This document shows positions 5,880-12,605 of a stretch of 12,863 nucleotides of DNA, piece after piece. A program made the position numbers and the translations under genes. The notes beneath the pieces are model-generated. The model saw only the letters and a list, made by a program, of their open reading frames with translations. It did not search any database and had not been told where the DNA came from. Positions within the stretch are counted from its first letter, which is position 1; the number at the start of each line of letters is the position of its first letter. This DNA comes from Anaerolineaceae bacterium UBA5838 (lineage in GTDB: Bacteria; Chloroflexota; Anaerolineae; Anaerolineales; Anaerolineaceae): the NCBI GenBank assembly GCA_002432795.1, contig DJGU01000123.1, positions 1 through 12,863 of the forward strand. Reading direction: 5' to 3'.

Positions 5880-6405
5880 ACAAGACCCAATAGCTGATCC
5901 AACAACAATCCCTGAAGCAGAAGTTCAACTGCGCTGCAACCGCTGCAATAAACCGATCACCCCGGCAACAGCGATCCTGACGGAAACGGGCTATCGCTGC
6001 GCGGAATGTGTGCGCGCGCAGCAGCGTGTTTTTGACACTACCAACAAGCTTGACCCATTTTTGGGCTTCGCTATAGCCGCTCTGATTTCTTTTGCAGGCA
6101 GCTGGCTATCTGGTTGGCTTGGGTTTTTTACGATACTGGTCGCTCCAGGTATTGGTACCTTGATCAGCAACGCGGTGCGCCTGGTGGTTAATCGCCGGCG
6201 CAGCAAAGCACTCAACAAGGCGGTTCTTGTTGGCGCAATTGTCGGTGCGCTGCCCTTGCTGGTGATGGCGATCCTGCCACTCTTGAGCGGCTCAGGACCG
6301 CTGTTGACCGGGGGTGGCAATCTCATGCCGCTGGTTTGGCGGGTTGTTTACGCCGCTCTGGTATCTTCCTCGGCTTATGCTCAAGCCAAAGGAATGCGTC
6401 TTTGA
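5872..6405 (+). CDS. Zinc-ribbon membrane protein of unknown function
   Basis: A 177-residue protein from the ATG at 5872. That start overlaps the nadK stop by 8 bp; the frame is open further upstream within nadK but has no reason to start there. Residues 22-46 hold a four-cysteine zinc ribbon (C22xxC25 and C43xxC46). Hydrophobic segments follow at about 65-95, 117-140 and 151-171, with a basic VNRRRSK stretch in between, so it is probably an integral membrane protein with a cytoplasmic metal-binding head. I do not recognise a named family. The overlap with nadK and the six-base gap to recN place it in their operon, but neither neighbour explains a membrane zinc protein. Confidence 0.85.
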   Translation: MTEQDPIADPTTIPEAEVQLRCNRCNKPITPATAILTETGYRCAECVRAQQRVFDTTNKLDPFLGFAIAALISFAGSWLSGWLGFFTILVAPGIGTLISNAVRLVVNRRRSKALNKAVLVGAIVGALPLLVMAILPLLSGSGPLLTGGGNLMPLVWRVVYAALVSSSAYAQAKGMRL

Positions 6406-6411
6406 GGTCTT

Positions 6412-8139
6412 ATGCTGGAAGAACTGCGCATTCGTGATTTTGCCATTATCGATGATCTGACACTCCAGTTTACCTCCGGACTGGTGGTCTTCACCGGTGA
6501 GACAGGCGCGGGCAAGTCTATCATCCTGGACGCGTTGGGAGCGATCCTTGGCGCGCGGGTGGACACGACCAGCGTGCGCAAAGGTGCTGACCGGGCGATT
6601 GTGGAAGGTTTTTTCCGCCTGGATGGACCTGAATGTGAGCCGATAGCCGCTCTGTTGGAGCGTGAAGGGCTGCTGGAAGAGCCGGATCGCCTTTGGCTGG
6701 GGCGCGAGATCCGGGCGGAAGGGCGAACGATTGCCCGCGTGAACGGACGGACGGTCAGCTTGAGTGTTCAGTCCGAGATTGGTGAAGCCCTGGTGGACGT
6801 GCATGGGCAATCCGATCACCTCTCTTTGTTGAAAGTACGGAATCACCGCGATCTGCTTGACCGATTTGCGCATGACCAGAAAAATCTTGGCAATTATCAA
6901 AGTCAGTTCAAGGAATGGTCGGTTTTGGGAAAACAGTTGAACGAACTGCAAGCTATTGAACAGACCGCCCGCGACAGGGCTGATATGCTGAAATACCAGA
7001 TCCAGGAAATCAGTGACGCCCGGATTAAGCTGGATGAGGAAGATAGCCTGGCACAGGAGCGCATTCGCCTGATGAATGCCGAAACTTTGAGTTCTCTCAG
7101 CCAATCCGCGCTTGTTTTATTGGATGAAGGCACAGAGGGCGGGTCGGCTGCCACGGACCTGCTAGGGCAAGCCGCGAGCGATCTGGCAGAACTTGCCCGC
7201 ATTGACCCGCAAATGCAAGTTTTAGCGCAACAAGCCGAAGACGCACTCAGTTCTGTTTCTGATCTGACTTATGAATTGCGCGGCTACCTGGAGGGAATCG
7301 AGTTTAATCCAAATCGCTTGGATCAGATTGAAGAACGTCTCGATCTTTTTAATCGCCTGAAACGAAAATACGGCGGTTCACTGTCTTCAGCGCTGGCACA
7401 TTTACAGACTTCCATACAGGAGTTGGAAAAAGTGGAAGGCGTAGAAGAGCAGATTAAGGAAGTGGGGCAAAGAATAGCCCAGTTAAAGGAAAAGCTCAGC
7501 GATTCAGCTTTGCGGCTCTCCGAGCAACGCAAACAGGCTGCCAGCCAGCTTGCGGATGGTGTGGAGGATCAGCTTCACCTGCTTGAGATGGAAAAAGCCC
7601 GCTTCCAGGTAGCCCTGGGCTTGTTGGAAGCAAAGCAAGGGTTGACGCTAAATGGTCAAACGCTTGCGTTTGATGCTGGTGGTGTGGACCAAATCGAGTT
7701 CTTGATCGAAACCAACCCGGGGGAAGGCTTTAAACCGCTTGCAAAAACCGCGTCCGGGGGAGAAACTTCCCGCCTGATGCTGGCTCTCAAAACCGTGCTG
7801 GCAGAGGTGGATCACATCCCGACCCTGGTGTTTGATGAAATCGACAGTGGAATAGGCGGCCGGGTCGGCATGACAGTTGGTGGGATGCTTTGGAGCCTTG
7901 GCAAGCGGCACCAGGTCTTGTGTGTTACACATTTACCCCAGCTGGCGGCCTTTGGCGATCTGCACTTTCATGTCAGCAAACGCAGTGAGAATGGGCGTAC
8001 TGCCACACAAGTGGAGCAATTGCAGGGAGAGGCGCGCGTGGAGGAATTGGCGGCAATGCTCGGAGCTAGCACATCTGTCACCTTGGAATCTGCGCGCGAA
8101 ATTTTAGATAAAGTCGCTCAAAAAACTAGTACAATATAG
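6412..8139 (+). CDS. recN: DNA repair protein RecN
   Basis: A 575-residue SMC-like ATPase that acts at DNA double-strand breaks in recombinational repair. The N-terminal half-ATPase has Walker A GETGAGKS at 29-36. The middle (about 150-390) is rich in charged heptads with many Glu, Gln and Leu, as expected for the coiled-coil arms. The C-terminal half has the ABC signature ASGGETSR at 447-454 and Walker B TLVFDEID at 471-478, followed by SGIGGRVG, typical of RecN. Length is close to the usual 550-575. A GAGG about five bases before the ATG, just after the upstream stop, serves as SD, so it is cotranscribed with nadK and the zinc-ribbon gene. A nadK-recN neighbourhood is common in bacteria. 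No separate SOS box was recognised. Confidence 0.96.
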   Translation: MLEELRIRDFAIIDDLTLQFTSGLVVFTGETGAGKSIILDALGAILGARVDTTSVRKGADRAIVEGFFRLDGPECEPIAALLEREGLLEEPDRLWLGREIRAEGRTIARVNGRTVSLSVQSEIGEALVDVHGQSDHLSLLKVRNHRDLLDRFAHDQKNLGNYQSQFKEWSVLGKQLNELQAIEQTARDRADMLKYQIQEISDARIKLDEEDSLAQERIRLMNAETLSSLSQSALVLLDEGTEGGSAATDLLGQAASDLAELARIDPQMQVLAQQAEDALSSVSDLTYELRGYLEGIEFNPNRLDQIEERLDLFNRLKRKYGGSLSSALAHLQTSIQELEKVEGVEEQIKEVGQRIAQLKEKLSDSALRLSEQRKQAASQLADGVEDQLHLLEMEKARFQVALGLLEAKQGLTLNGQTLAFDAGGVDQIEFLIETNPGEGFKPLAKTASGGETSRLMLALKTVLAEVDHIPTLVFDEIDSGIGGRVGMTVGGMLWSLGKRHQVLCVTHLPQLAAFGDLHFHVSKRSENGRTATQVEQLQGEARVEELAAMLGASTSVTLESAREILDKVAQKTSTI

Positions 8140-8219
8140 CTATATATTTAAGCTGGTAATAGCCATTCATTCTTAACAACCTCATCATAAAGTGCACGGA
8201 TTGTGCTGAAAGGGATAAT

Positions 8220-9479
8220 ATGACCAATCTGGACGAAGTTCTTGCAGTCATTTTAGGTGGAGGTCAGGGCAAGCGGCTCTATCCGCTTACTGCTGAGCGG
8301 GCTAAGCCGGCTGTCCCAATAGCCGGGAAGTATCGCTTGATTGATATCCCAATCAGCAACTGCATCAACTCAGGTATCTATAAAATTTCTGTATTGACTC
8401 AATTCCTCTCGGTTTCCTTGCACCGGCATATTACCCGCACCTACAATTTTGATAACTTCCATGGGGGGTGGGTGCAGATTTGGGCTGCGGAGCAAACCAT
8501 CGAAAACACCGACTGGTATCAGGGCACTGCCGATGCAGTTCGCAAGCAGATCCTTGAGATCCGTTCCAGTCGGTCGAAGTATGTGATGATCCTGGCGGGC
8601 GATCACCTTTATCGCATGGACTATTCAAAGATGGTTGATTTTCACATCGCCAATGGCGCGGATATCACCGTGGCAGTGCAGCCAGTGCTCAAGGAGGACG
8701 CATTCCGCTTTGGCATCCTCAAGCGCGATGAAGACGGACGCATCACAGACTTTGCTGAAAAACCTAAAGATCCGGAGCTGCTTTCCAGGTTAGTTAGCCG
8801 CGACGACCCTGAATCACCCTATCTTGGCTCGATGGGCATCTACATCTTTAACATGGACCTGCTGGCGGATGTGCTGCGGCTTGATTACACCGATCACAAA
8901 TTGGATGACTTTGGTGGTGATATCATTCCGCACCTGATCCGCACTGACAAGCGCGTCTTTGGATATAACTTCGAAGGATATTGGCGCGATATCGGGACGA
9001 TCCGCACTTTTTACGAGACCAACCTAGAACTGACCGAGGAGCATCCGGAGTTCGACTTCTTCGATCCAGATCATCCCATATTTACCCACCCGCGTTATTT
9101 GCCTGGCTCACGCGTAACCGGGACGACTTGCAGGAGTGTCCTGCTGGCGGAAGGCTGCGCCATTGAGGACTCTGTTCTGGAGCATTCACTGATCGGGTTG
9201 CGCAGTGTGATCGGATGCGGTACAGAAATAAAGGACACCATCGTGATGGGTGCTGACTGGTATGGCAATCAGACTAATGGGGCGCCGCTTGGAATTGGGC
9301 GAAATTGTAAAATTCAAGGCGCGATCATTGACAAAAACGCCAGCATTGGCGACAACGTTGTCATAAAACCTTTCCCTGCAGACCGTGAAGTGGATCATGC
9401 TCTCTATAAGGTGCGGGAGGGAATTGTTGTGATCCCAAAGAACACAACTATTCCTGCCGGGACGATCATTCAACCGTGA
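8220..9479 (+). CDS. glgC: Glucose-1-phosphate adenylyltransferase (ADP-glucose pyrophosphorylase)
   Basis: Makes ADP-glucose and pyrophosphate from glucose-1-phosphate and ATP, the committed step of bacterial glycogen synthesis. The 419-residue length is typical. The N-terminal Rossmann-like domain has the nucleotide-binding GGGQGKRL at 13-20, the KPAVPIAGKYRLIDIPISN block behind it, YQGTADAVRKQ, GDHLYRMDY, and FAEKP at 178-182 with K181 in the position of the sugar-phosphate-binding Lys. The C-terminal part (about 300-419) shows the hexapeptide pattern of a left-handed beta-helix, which carries the allosteric interface. AAAGGG at 8209-8214, five bases before the ATG, is the SD. It lies 80 bp after recN and no clear promoter was recognised, so it may be read from the recN operon or an internal promoter. 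No other glycogen gene is in the window. Confidence 0.95.
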   Translation: MTNLDEVLAVILGGGQGKRLYPLTAERAKPAVPIAGKYRLIDIPISNCINSGIYKISVLTQFLSVSLHRHITRTYNFDNFHGGWVQIWAAEQTIENTDWYQGTADAVRKQILEIRSSRSKYVMILAGDHLYRMDYSKMVDFHIANGADITVAVQPVLKEDAFRFGILKRDEDGRITDFAEKPKDPELLSRLVSRDDPESPYLGSMGIYIFNMDLLADVLRLDYTDHKLDDFGGDIIPHLIRTDKRVFGYNFEGYWRDIGTIRTFYETNLELTEEHPEFDFFDPDHPIFTHPRYLPGSRVTGTTCRSVLLAEGCAIEDSVLEHSLIGLRSVIGCGTEIKDTIVMGADWYGNQTNGAPLGIGRNCKIQGAIIDKNASIGDNVVIKPFPADREVDHALYKVREGIVVIPKNTTIPAGTIIQP

Positions 9480-9494
9480 TTTAAGGTTTAACCC

Positions 9495-9525
9495 AAAAGG
9501 CTCTGGTGATACCGGAGCCTTTTTT
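9495..9525 (+). terminator. Rho-independent terminator after glgC, possibly bidirectional
   Basis: AAAAGGCTC pairs with GAGCCTTTT, then a T-G wobble and GG/CC extend the stem around a short TGATA loop, and the descending arm runs into six T residues (9520-9525). It starts 15 bases after the glgC stop. The A-rich ascending arm gives four T on the minus strand, so the same hairpin can also stop transcription from the converging methyltransferase gene that ends at 9532. Confidence 0.88.
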
Positions 9526-9531
9526 ATGCAA

Positions 9532-10176
9532 TTACAGTCCCAATAAGCGATAGACCGCAATACCAAAGGCGACGGACACATTCAGAGAGGTTTTATCACC
9601 GGCCATCGGTATATACAAAACCTGATCCGCAATTTGCAGGATGGCAGGGTCGACCCCGGCAGGTTCGCTGCCGACCACCAGGACTACCTGCTCAGGCAAG
9701 GGGTGAGTGTGTTGGAATACCTGCAGATCACAAGCGCCAGGTGTGTACTCCAGCGCGAGGATCAGGCATTTGTTCGCCTTGAATTCAGCCAGTGCTTCTG
9801 GAAGATTGGGGCGATGACTCCACTTGATGCATTTTTCTGCACCCAGGGCGGTTTTACTGATCGATGGCTGTTTGTCGGGGGTGGGGGTGATCCCGCCAAG
9901 AATGAGTTGTGACAGTCCAGCGCCATCTGCGGTGCGAAAGATTGCGCCGACATTGTGCGCTGAACGGATATTGTCGAGCGCGCCAATCAATTCAAAACCA
10001 GGCTTTCGCGCGGCAGGTGGTTTCAGAGCAGGGATGCCAGCCTCCTGCCTTTCAAGAGGCGCGCCGCAGCGCGGGCAGTAGCGACCGTCGAACAGTTCCG
10101 CCTCAAGGGGAAAGCGCAATTTGCAGCGGGAATTCGTGCACGCGAAAAAACTGTAACTTGAGTTGGCGGTTTTCAT
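9532..10176 (-). CDS. SpoU/TrmH-family RNA 2'-O-methyltransferase with N-terminal zinc ribbon
   Basis: A 214-residue protein of the SPOUT superfamily, which uses S-adenosylmethionine to methylate ribose 2'-OH in tRNA or rRNA. The C-terminal 150 residues hold the three SpoU motifs: DNIRSAHNVGAIFRTADGAG at 68-87 (N75, catalytic R81), VVGSEPAGV at 167-175, and IPMAGDKTSLNVSVAFGIA at 189-207, which form the knotted cofactor site. Before it sits a small metal-binding module with C13-x4-C18 and C34-x2-C37, followed by a Pro/Ala-rich linker (about 48-60). This zinc ribbon is not part of standard TrmH and may help bind RNA. Motif 2 carries Pro-Ala where GNEGxG is usual, but the Glu is kept. The substrate RNA cannot be told. 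The gene has its own promoter upstream and converges on the glgC terminator. Confidence 0.9.
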   Translation of the reverse strand: MKTANSSYSFFACTNSRCKLRFPLEAELFDGRYCPRCGAPLERQEAGIPALKPPAARKPGFELIGALDNIRSAHNVGAIFRTADGAGLSQLILGGITPTPDKQPSISKTALGAEKCIKWSHRPNLPEALAEFKANKCLILALEYTPGACDLQVFQHTHPLPEQVVLVVGSEPAGVDPAILQIADQVLYIPMAGDKTSLNVSVAFGIAVYRLLGL

Positions 10177-10206
10177 AAAACAATTTTACTTCTGGGGATT
10201 AAAAGT

Positions 10207-10245
10207 GTTAGGCGCCTGGGTGAGGGGGGCACCCAAGCGCCTAAC
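10207..10245 (-). other. Strong hairpin at the predicted 5' end of the methyltransferase mRNA
   Basis: GTTAGGCGC at 10207-10215 pairs perfectly with GCGCCTAAC at 10237-10245. TGGGTG at 10217-10222 pairs with CACCCA at 10230-10235 across one C/A mismatch, closing a 7-base G-rich loop. On the minus strand the stem is followed by ACTTTTAAT. It lies between the polysaccharide deacetylase stop and the methyltransferase start and begins at the predicted transcription start. It could be an operator, a 5' stabiliser or attenuator, or a terminator for the deacetylase transcript. Confidence 0.75.
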
Positions 10246-10252
10246 TCCTTAT

Positions 10253-10280
10253 AGTATACAAGATAATCCCAAAATTGCAA
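10253..10280 (-). promoter_or_regulatory. Promoter of the methyltransferase gene
   Basis: On the minus strand TTGCAA (10275-10280) and TATACT (10253-10258) are separated by 16 bp. Transcription would begin near 10246, at the base of the strong hairpin, giving a leader of about 70 bases. The ATG at 10176 has no clear SD. Confidence 0.6.
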
Positions 10281-10369
10281 GTAAAAATTCCAATTAGCGA
10301 TAAGTTTTACGAAATTCCTATAAAGGTTAATCTAACGTTAATAATTTACCACTGTAATTACGGATAGAT

Positions 10370-11164
10370 TCAGCCTCCGATAACTGCTTGCCCCGATTCG
10401 GTGCAGTAGGGCAGTATCTCGTATCCTTGCATGATCAGCTCGTGCAAGACCAAATCCAGCGACTCGATAGTGTTTTGGCGGTCTTCACCACCATCATGAA
10501 AGAGAATGACTCTGTTGGGCTGCAATTTGTCGGTAAAATTCGTCAGAATCGCTTCAGGAGCAAGTCCTGCCCAGTCGCGGGTGTCCAGATTCCACATCGA
10601 AATGCTGTAGCCCATGGTCATCGCATAGGCATATACGGTCTCGTTGGATTTACCGTAGGGCGGGCGCAGGCATTTTGTCACCTGGGCTGCGAGTTCGGGG
10701 TGATCTTTGAGGGCGTTGCGGATGGATTGTTCGGTATCACCCACTTCGAGTGAAAAGCCCTGAAAACCAAGCGTGGTTAAGTCAAAATGGTTGTAGCTGT
10801 GATTGGCAAGTGTATTTCCGTCGCTGGCGATCTCCAGGACAGTGTCTGGAAAAGTGGATGCGTTGCGCCCGATCATAAAAAAGGTTGCGTGTGCCTGGTA
10901 TTTTCGCAAAACAGCCAGAACCGGGGGTGACCAGCGAGGATCAGGTCCATCATCGAAGGTGAGATATACCCTTTTTCCTAGATCAGCACCAGGCAGCGGT
11001 TCTGCGTTAACCTGTTCCTGACCATAAGACTGGGTCCAGCTATCAACAAAAGCGCTCAAGACCTCGGTTTGACCAGTCTCAGGACCCGGATCAGCTTGAA
11101 CTGAACCCGAAAGGGGGAGCGTCAGGATTAAAACCACCGTAATTAGAAGCCAAATATTTTTCAT
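10370..11164 (-). CDS. Secreted polysaccharide deacetylase (NodB domain, CE4)
   Basis: A 264-residue exported enzyme that would remove N-acetyl groups from peptidoglycan, chitin-like or other cell-surface polysaccharide. A signal peptide spans about 1-24 with likely cleavage after VQA. There is no lipobox Cys, so it is secreted or periplasmic. The NodB domain carries TFDDGP at 69-74 (D71 base, D72 metal), the metal-binding NHSYNH at 121-126 (H122, H126), RPPYG at 167-171, DTRDW at 194-198 and LFHDGG at 221-226 (catalytic H223), so all CE4 motifs are intact. The predicted mRNA leader is only about eight bases and has no SD. The propeller lipoprotein gene lies 57 bp upstream in the same direction. 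No terminator sits directly after the stop; the hairpin at 10207-10245 is the first candidate. Confidence 0.93.
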   Translation of the reverse strand: MKNIWLLITVVLILTLPLSGSVQADPGPETGQTEVLSAFVDSWTQSYGQEQVNAEPLPGADLGKRVYLTFDDGPDPRWSPPVLAVLRKYQAHATFFMIGRNASTFPDTVLEIASDGNTLANHSYNHFDLTTLGFQGFSLEVGDTEQSIRNALKDHPELAAQVTKCLRPPYGKSNETVYAYAMTMGYSISMWNLDTRDWAGLAPEAILTNFTDKLQPNRVILFHDGGEDRQNTIESLDLVLHELIMQGYEILPYCTESGQAVIGG

Positions 11165-11178
11165 CTTTGATCATTTAC

Positions 11179-11206
11179 ATTATAGTAGAGCACCCTTGAT
11201 TTGCAA
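11179..11206 (-). promoter_or_regulatory. Promoter of the polysaccharide deacetylase gene
   Basis: On the minus strand TTGCAA (11201-11206) and a perfect TATAAT (11179-11184) are 16 bp apart, the same -35 and spacing as the methyltransferase promoter. Transcription would begin near 11172, only about eight bases before the ATG at 11164, so the mRNA is nearly leaderless. Confidence 0.65.
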
Positions 11207-11221
11207 GGCGCTGTCCAGTGG

Positions 11222-12418
11222 CTATGGCGCCGAACTTACGCTGGATGATTCAATGATATTTGCGGGCATTGACTGCCAGTCCTTACCGTTGTTGGCTGTC
11301 ATGTAGATGCGATTATCTGTCAGAGTTTCCGGTGTGATGGTGGCTGTGAGGAAGCCGACGAGATCGTTAATCATATCCAAAGCCACTGGGGTAACCGCAG
11401 GGGGCAGCCCGGAGGTGGTTTCGGTCCAGCTTAGCCCACCGTCTTCAGTTTGATACATCTTGCCCTCTCCAAAAGCGACACCGCTCAGAAGCGTCCCAAA
11501 ATCAAAGAATTCGATATTCTCAAGCATTCCCACGTATTGCCAGTTCTCAGCGGCATCGGTGGTGCTGCAAAAGTATGTGACACTATTGCCATCAGGCAGA
11601 TAGGAACGGATGGGCAGAATGGCAGTAGTGGCATTGATCCTGATGATATTATCCACACTGGTTTGCTGGTTTTCGTCTAAAGGCAAGCCCTGGCACTCGG
11701 ACTGCATCCAGGAAGTGCCGCCATCAACTGTCCGAAATAGATAAACTGCGCCAGAAACAGGCACAGAACCGCCAACTAACCCAATATCAGAGTCGAGAAA
11801 GCTAAAGTAGCTCTTAATTCCTCCGGTGGGCAGACCGTGATCGTCTGGGTCGGCCGGGTTGTGTTCAAAACGCAGCTCCCATGTTTGCCCGCCGTCAGCG
11901 GTATGGTAGATGCTGACATATTGAGAACCTGCGCCAACCCCCTGATCGGAGAGAATATAACCCTCATTGGCGTTCAAGAAAGAAACTTGTCCACAAGGAA
12001 AGTCCAGGTTGTGGGTTAGCCAGGTGTGACCGCTGTCGGTGGTTGCGTGGAGAGTGGCAGAGGACTCAGTTTCGGTTTGGCAGATCCAGCCATTATCGCC
12101 GGAAGGAAATGAAGTGCTGGTTCCCCAGCCGGATCCTTCAGAAGATAGCCCTGCAGGCGTGACTGTCAGCCAATGTTCACCAAAATTTATGGTGTTGTAA
12201 AAGCGGGTCTGATCCAAATTGCTGGCCCAGCCATGACCCCCAACGAACATATGCAACTTAAACAAAGGTGAAAGATAGGTTGGTGTCGATGTGGGAAGGG
12301 AGATTGTTGGGGTAAGGGTGGGCTCGGGCGTGCTTGTTGTCGCCGGAGATGGTCGTATGCAGCCTGTAAGAACCAGGAGTCCCGCAATCAAGGTGAGAAT
12401 CAGTCGTTTTGTAGTCAT
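11222..12418 (-). CDS. Seven-bladed BNR/Ycf48-like beta-propeller lipoprotein
   Basis: A 398-residue surface lipoprotein. The signal peptide ends in the lipobox LTGC (Cys20), followed by a Thr/Pro/Ser-rich linker at about 23-50 of a kind common in Anaerolineae lipoproteins. The rest shows seven repeats ending in an Asp-box-like T-x-D-x-G-x-x-W: TINFGEHW, TTDSGHTW, TADGGQTW, TVDGGTSW, TTDAAENW, TEDGGLSW and TANNGKDW. This fits a seven-bladed propeller like the BNR/sialidase or Ycf48 folds. No sialidase active-site arginines were recognised, so a binding or scaffold role is more likely than catalysis. GGAGG at 12424-12428, five bases before the ATG at 12418, fixes the start; the frame is open four codons further to a TTG that would bury this SD. 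The ligand is unknown. It is the last gene before the parS sites. Confidence 0.87.
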   Translation of the reverse strand: MTTKRLILTLIAGLLVLTGCIRPSPATTSTPEPTLTPTISLPTSTPTYLSPLFKLHMFVGGHGWASNLDQTRFYNTINFGEHWLTVTPAGLSSEGSGWGTSTSFPSGDNGWICQTETESSATLHATTDSGHTWLTHNLDFPCGQVSFLNANEGYILSDQGVGAGSQYVSIYHTADGGQTWELRFEHNPADPDDHGLPTGGIKSYFSFLDSDIGLVGGSVPVSGAVYLFRTVDGGTSWMQSECQGLPLDENQQTSVDNIIRINATTAILPIRSYLPDGNSVTYFCSTTDAAENWQYVGMLENIEFFDFGTLLSGVAFGEGKMYQTEDGGLSWTETTSGLPPAVTPVALDMINDLVGFLTATITPETLTDNRIYMTANNGKDWQSMPANIIESSSVSSAP

Positions 12419-12454
12419 AAACGCCTCCAAATCGTGTCGGACTGTTATAGTGAT

Positions 12455-12467
12455 GCACGATCCGTGC
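12455..12467. promoter_or_regulatory. Operator-like palindrome upstream of the propeller lipoprotein gene
   Basis: GCACG-ATC-CGTGC is a perfect inverted repeat. On the minus strand it ends five bases before a -10-like TATAAC (12444-12449), so it would lie in the spacer of the lipoprotein promoter. No convincing -35 was found. A bound repressor there would block transcription. This is inference from position and symmetry only. Confidence 0.4.
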
Positions 12468-12494
12468 CCATTTTACCGCTGAATCAAGTGATAA

Positions 12495-12510
12495 TGTTTC
12501 ACGTGAAACA
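12495..12510. other. parS site 1 (ParB/Spo0J binding)
   Basis: TGTTTCACGTGAAACA is an exact match to the conserved 16-bp parS centromere bound by chromosomal ParB. Here the symmetry extends two further bases on each side (12493-12512). ParB loads as a CTP-dependent clamp at such sites, spreads, and with ParA and SMC segregates newly replicated origins. It lies in gene-free DNA 76 bp upstream of the lipoprotein start. Confidence 0.93.
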
Positions 12511-12589
12511 TTGTAAGGCGCTTGGGGAGTGGTTGAGGTGAAATGTGGTTGCTCTTTCTGAATCCCTCATGATAAGCGGAGGGTCATGA

Positions 12590-12605
12590 TGTTTCACGTG
12601 AAACA
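12590..12605. other. parS site 2 (ParB/Spo0J binding)
   Basis: A second exact TGTTTCACGTGAAACA, starting 95 bp after the first, with flanks that do not continue the palindrome. Two perfect copies this close are very unlikely by chance. Chromosomal parS sites cluster near oriC and often near parAB, which may lie beyond the right edge. Confidence 0.93.

Noticed and set aside
6292..7104. 270-codon minus-strand open frame opposite recN
   Set aside because: It is a shadow of recN, whose motifs are intact throughout; no family features are visible.
11186..11228. GGCGC/GCGCC pair after the lipoprotein gene as a terminator
   Set aside because: The stem is only five base pairs with a long loop and no T-run.
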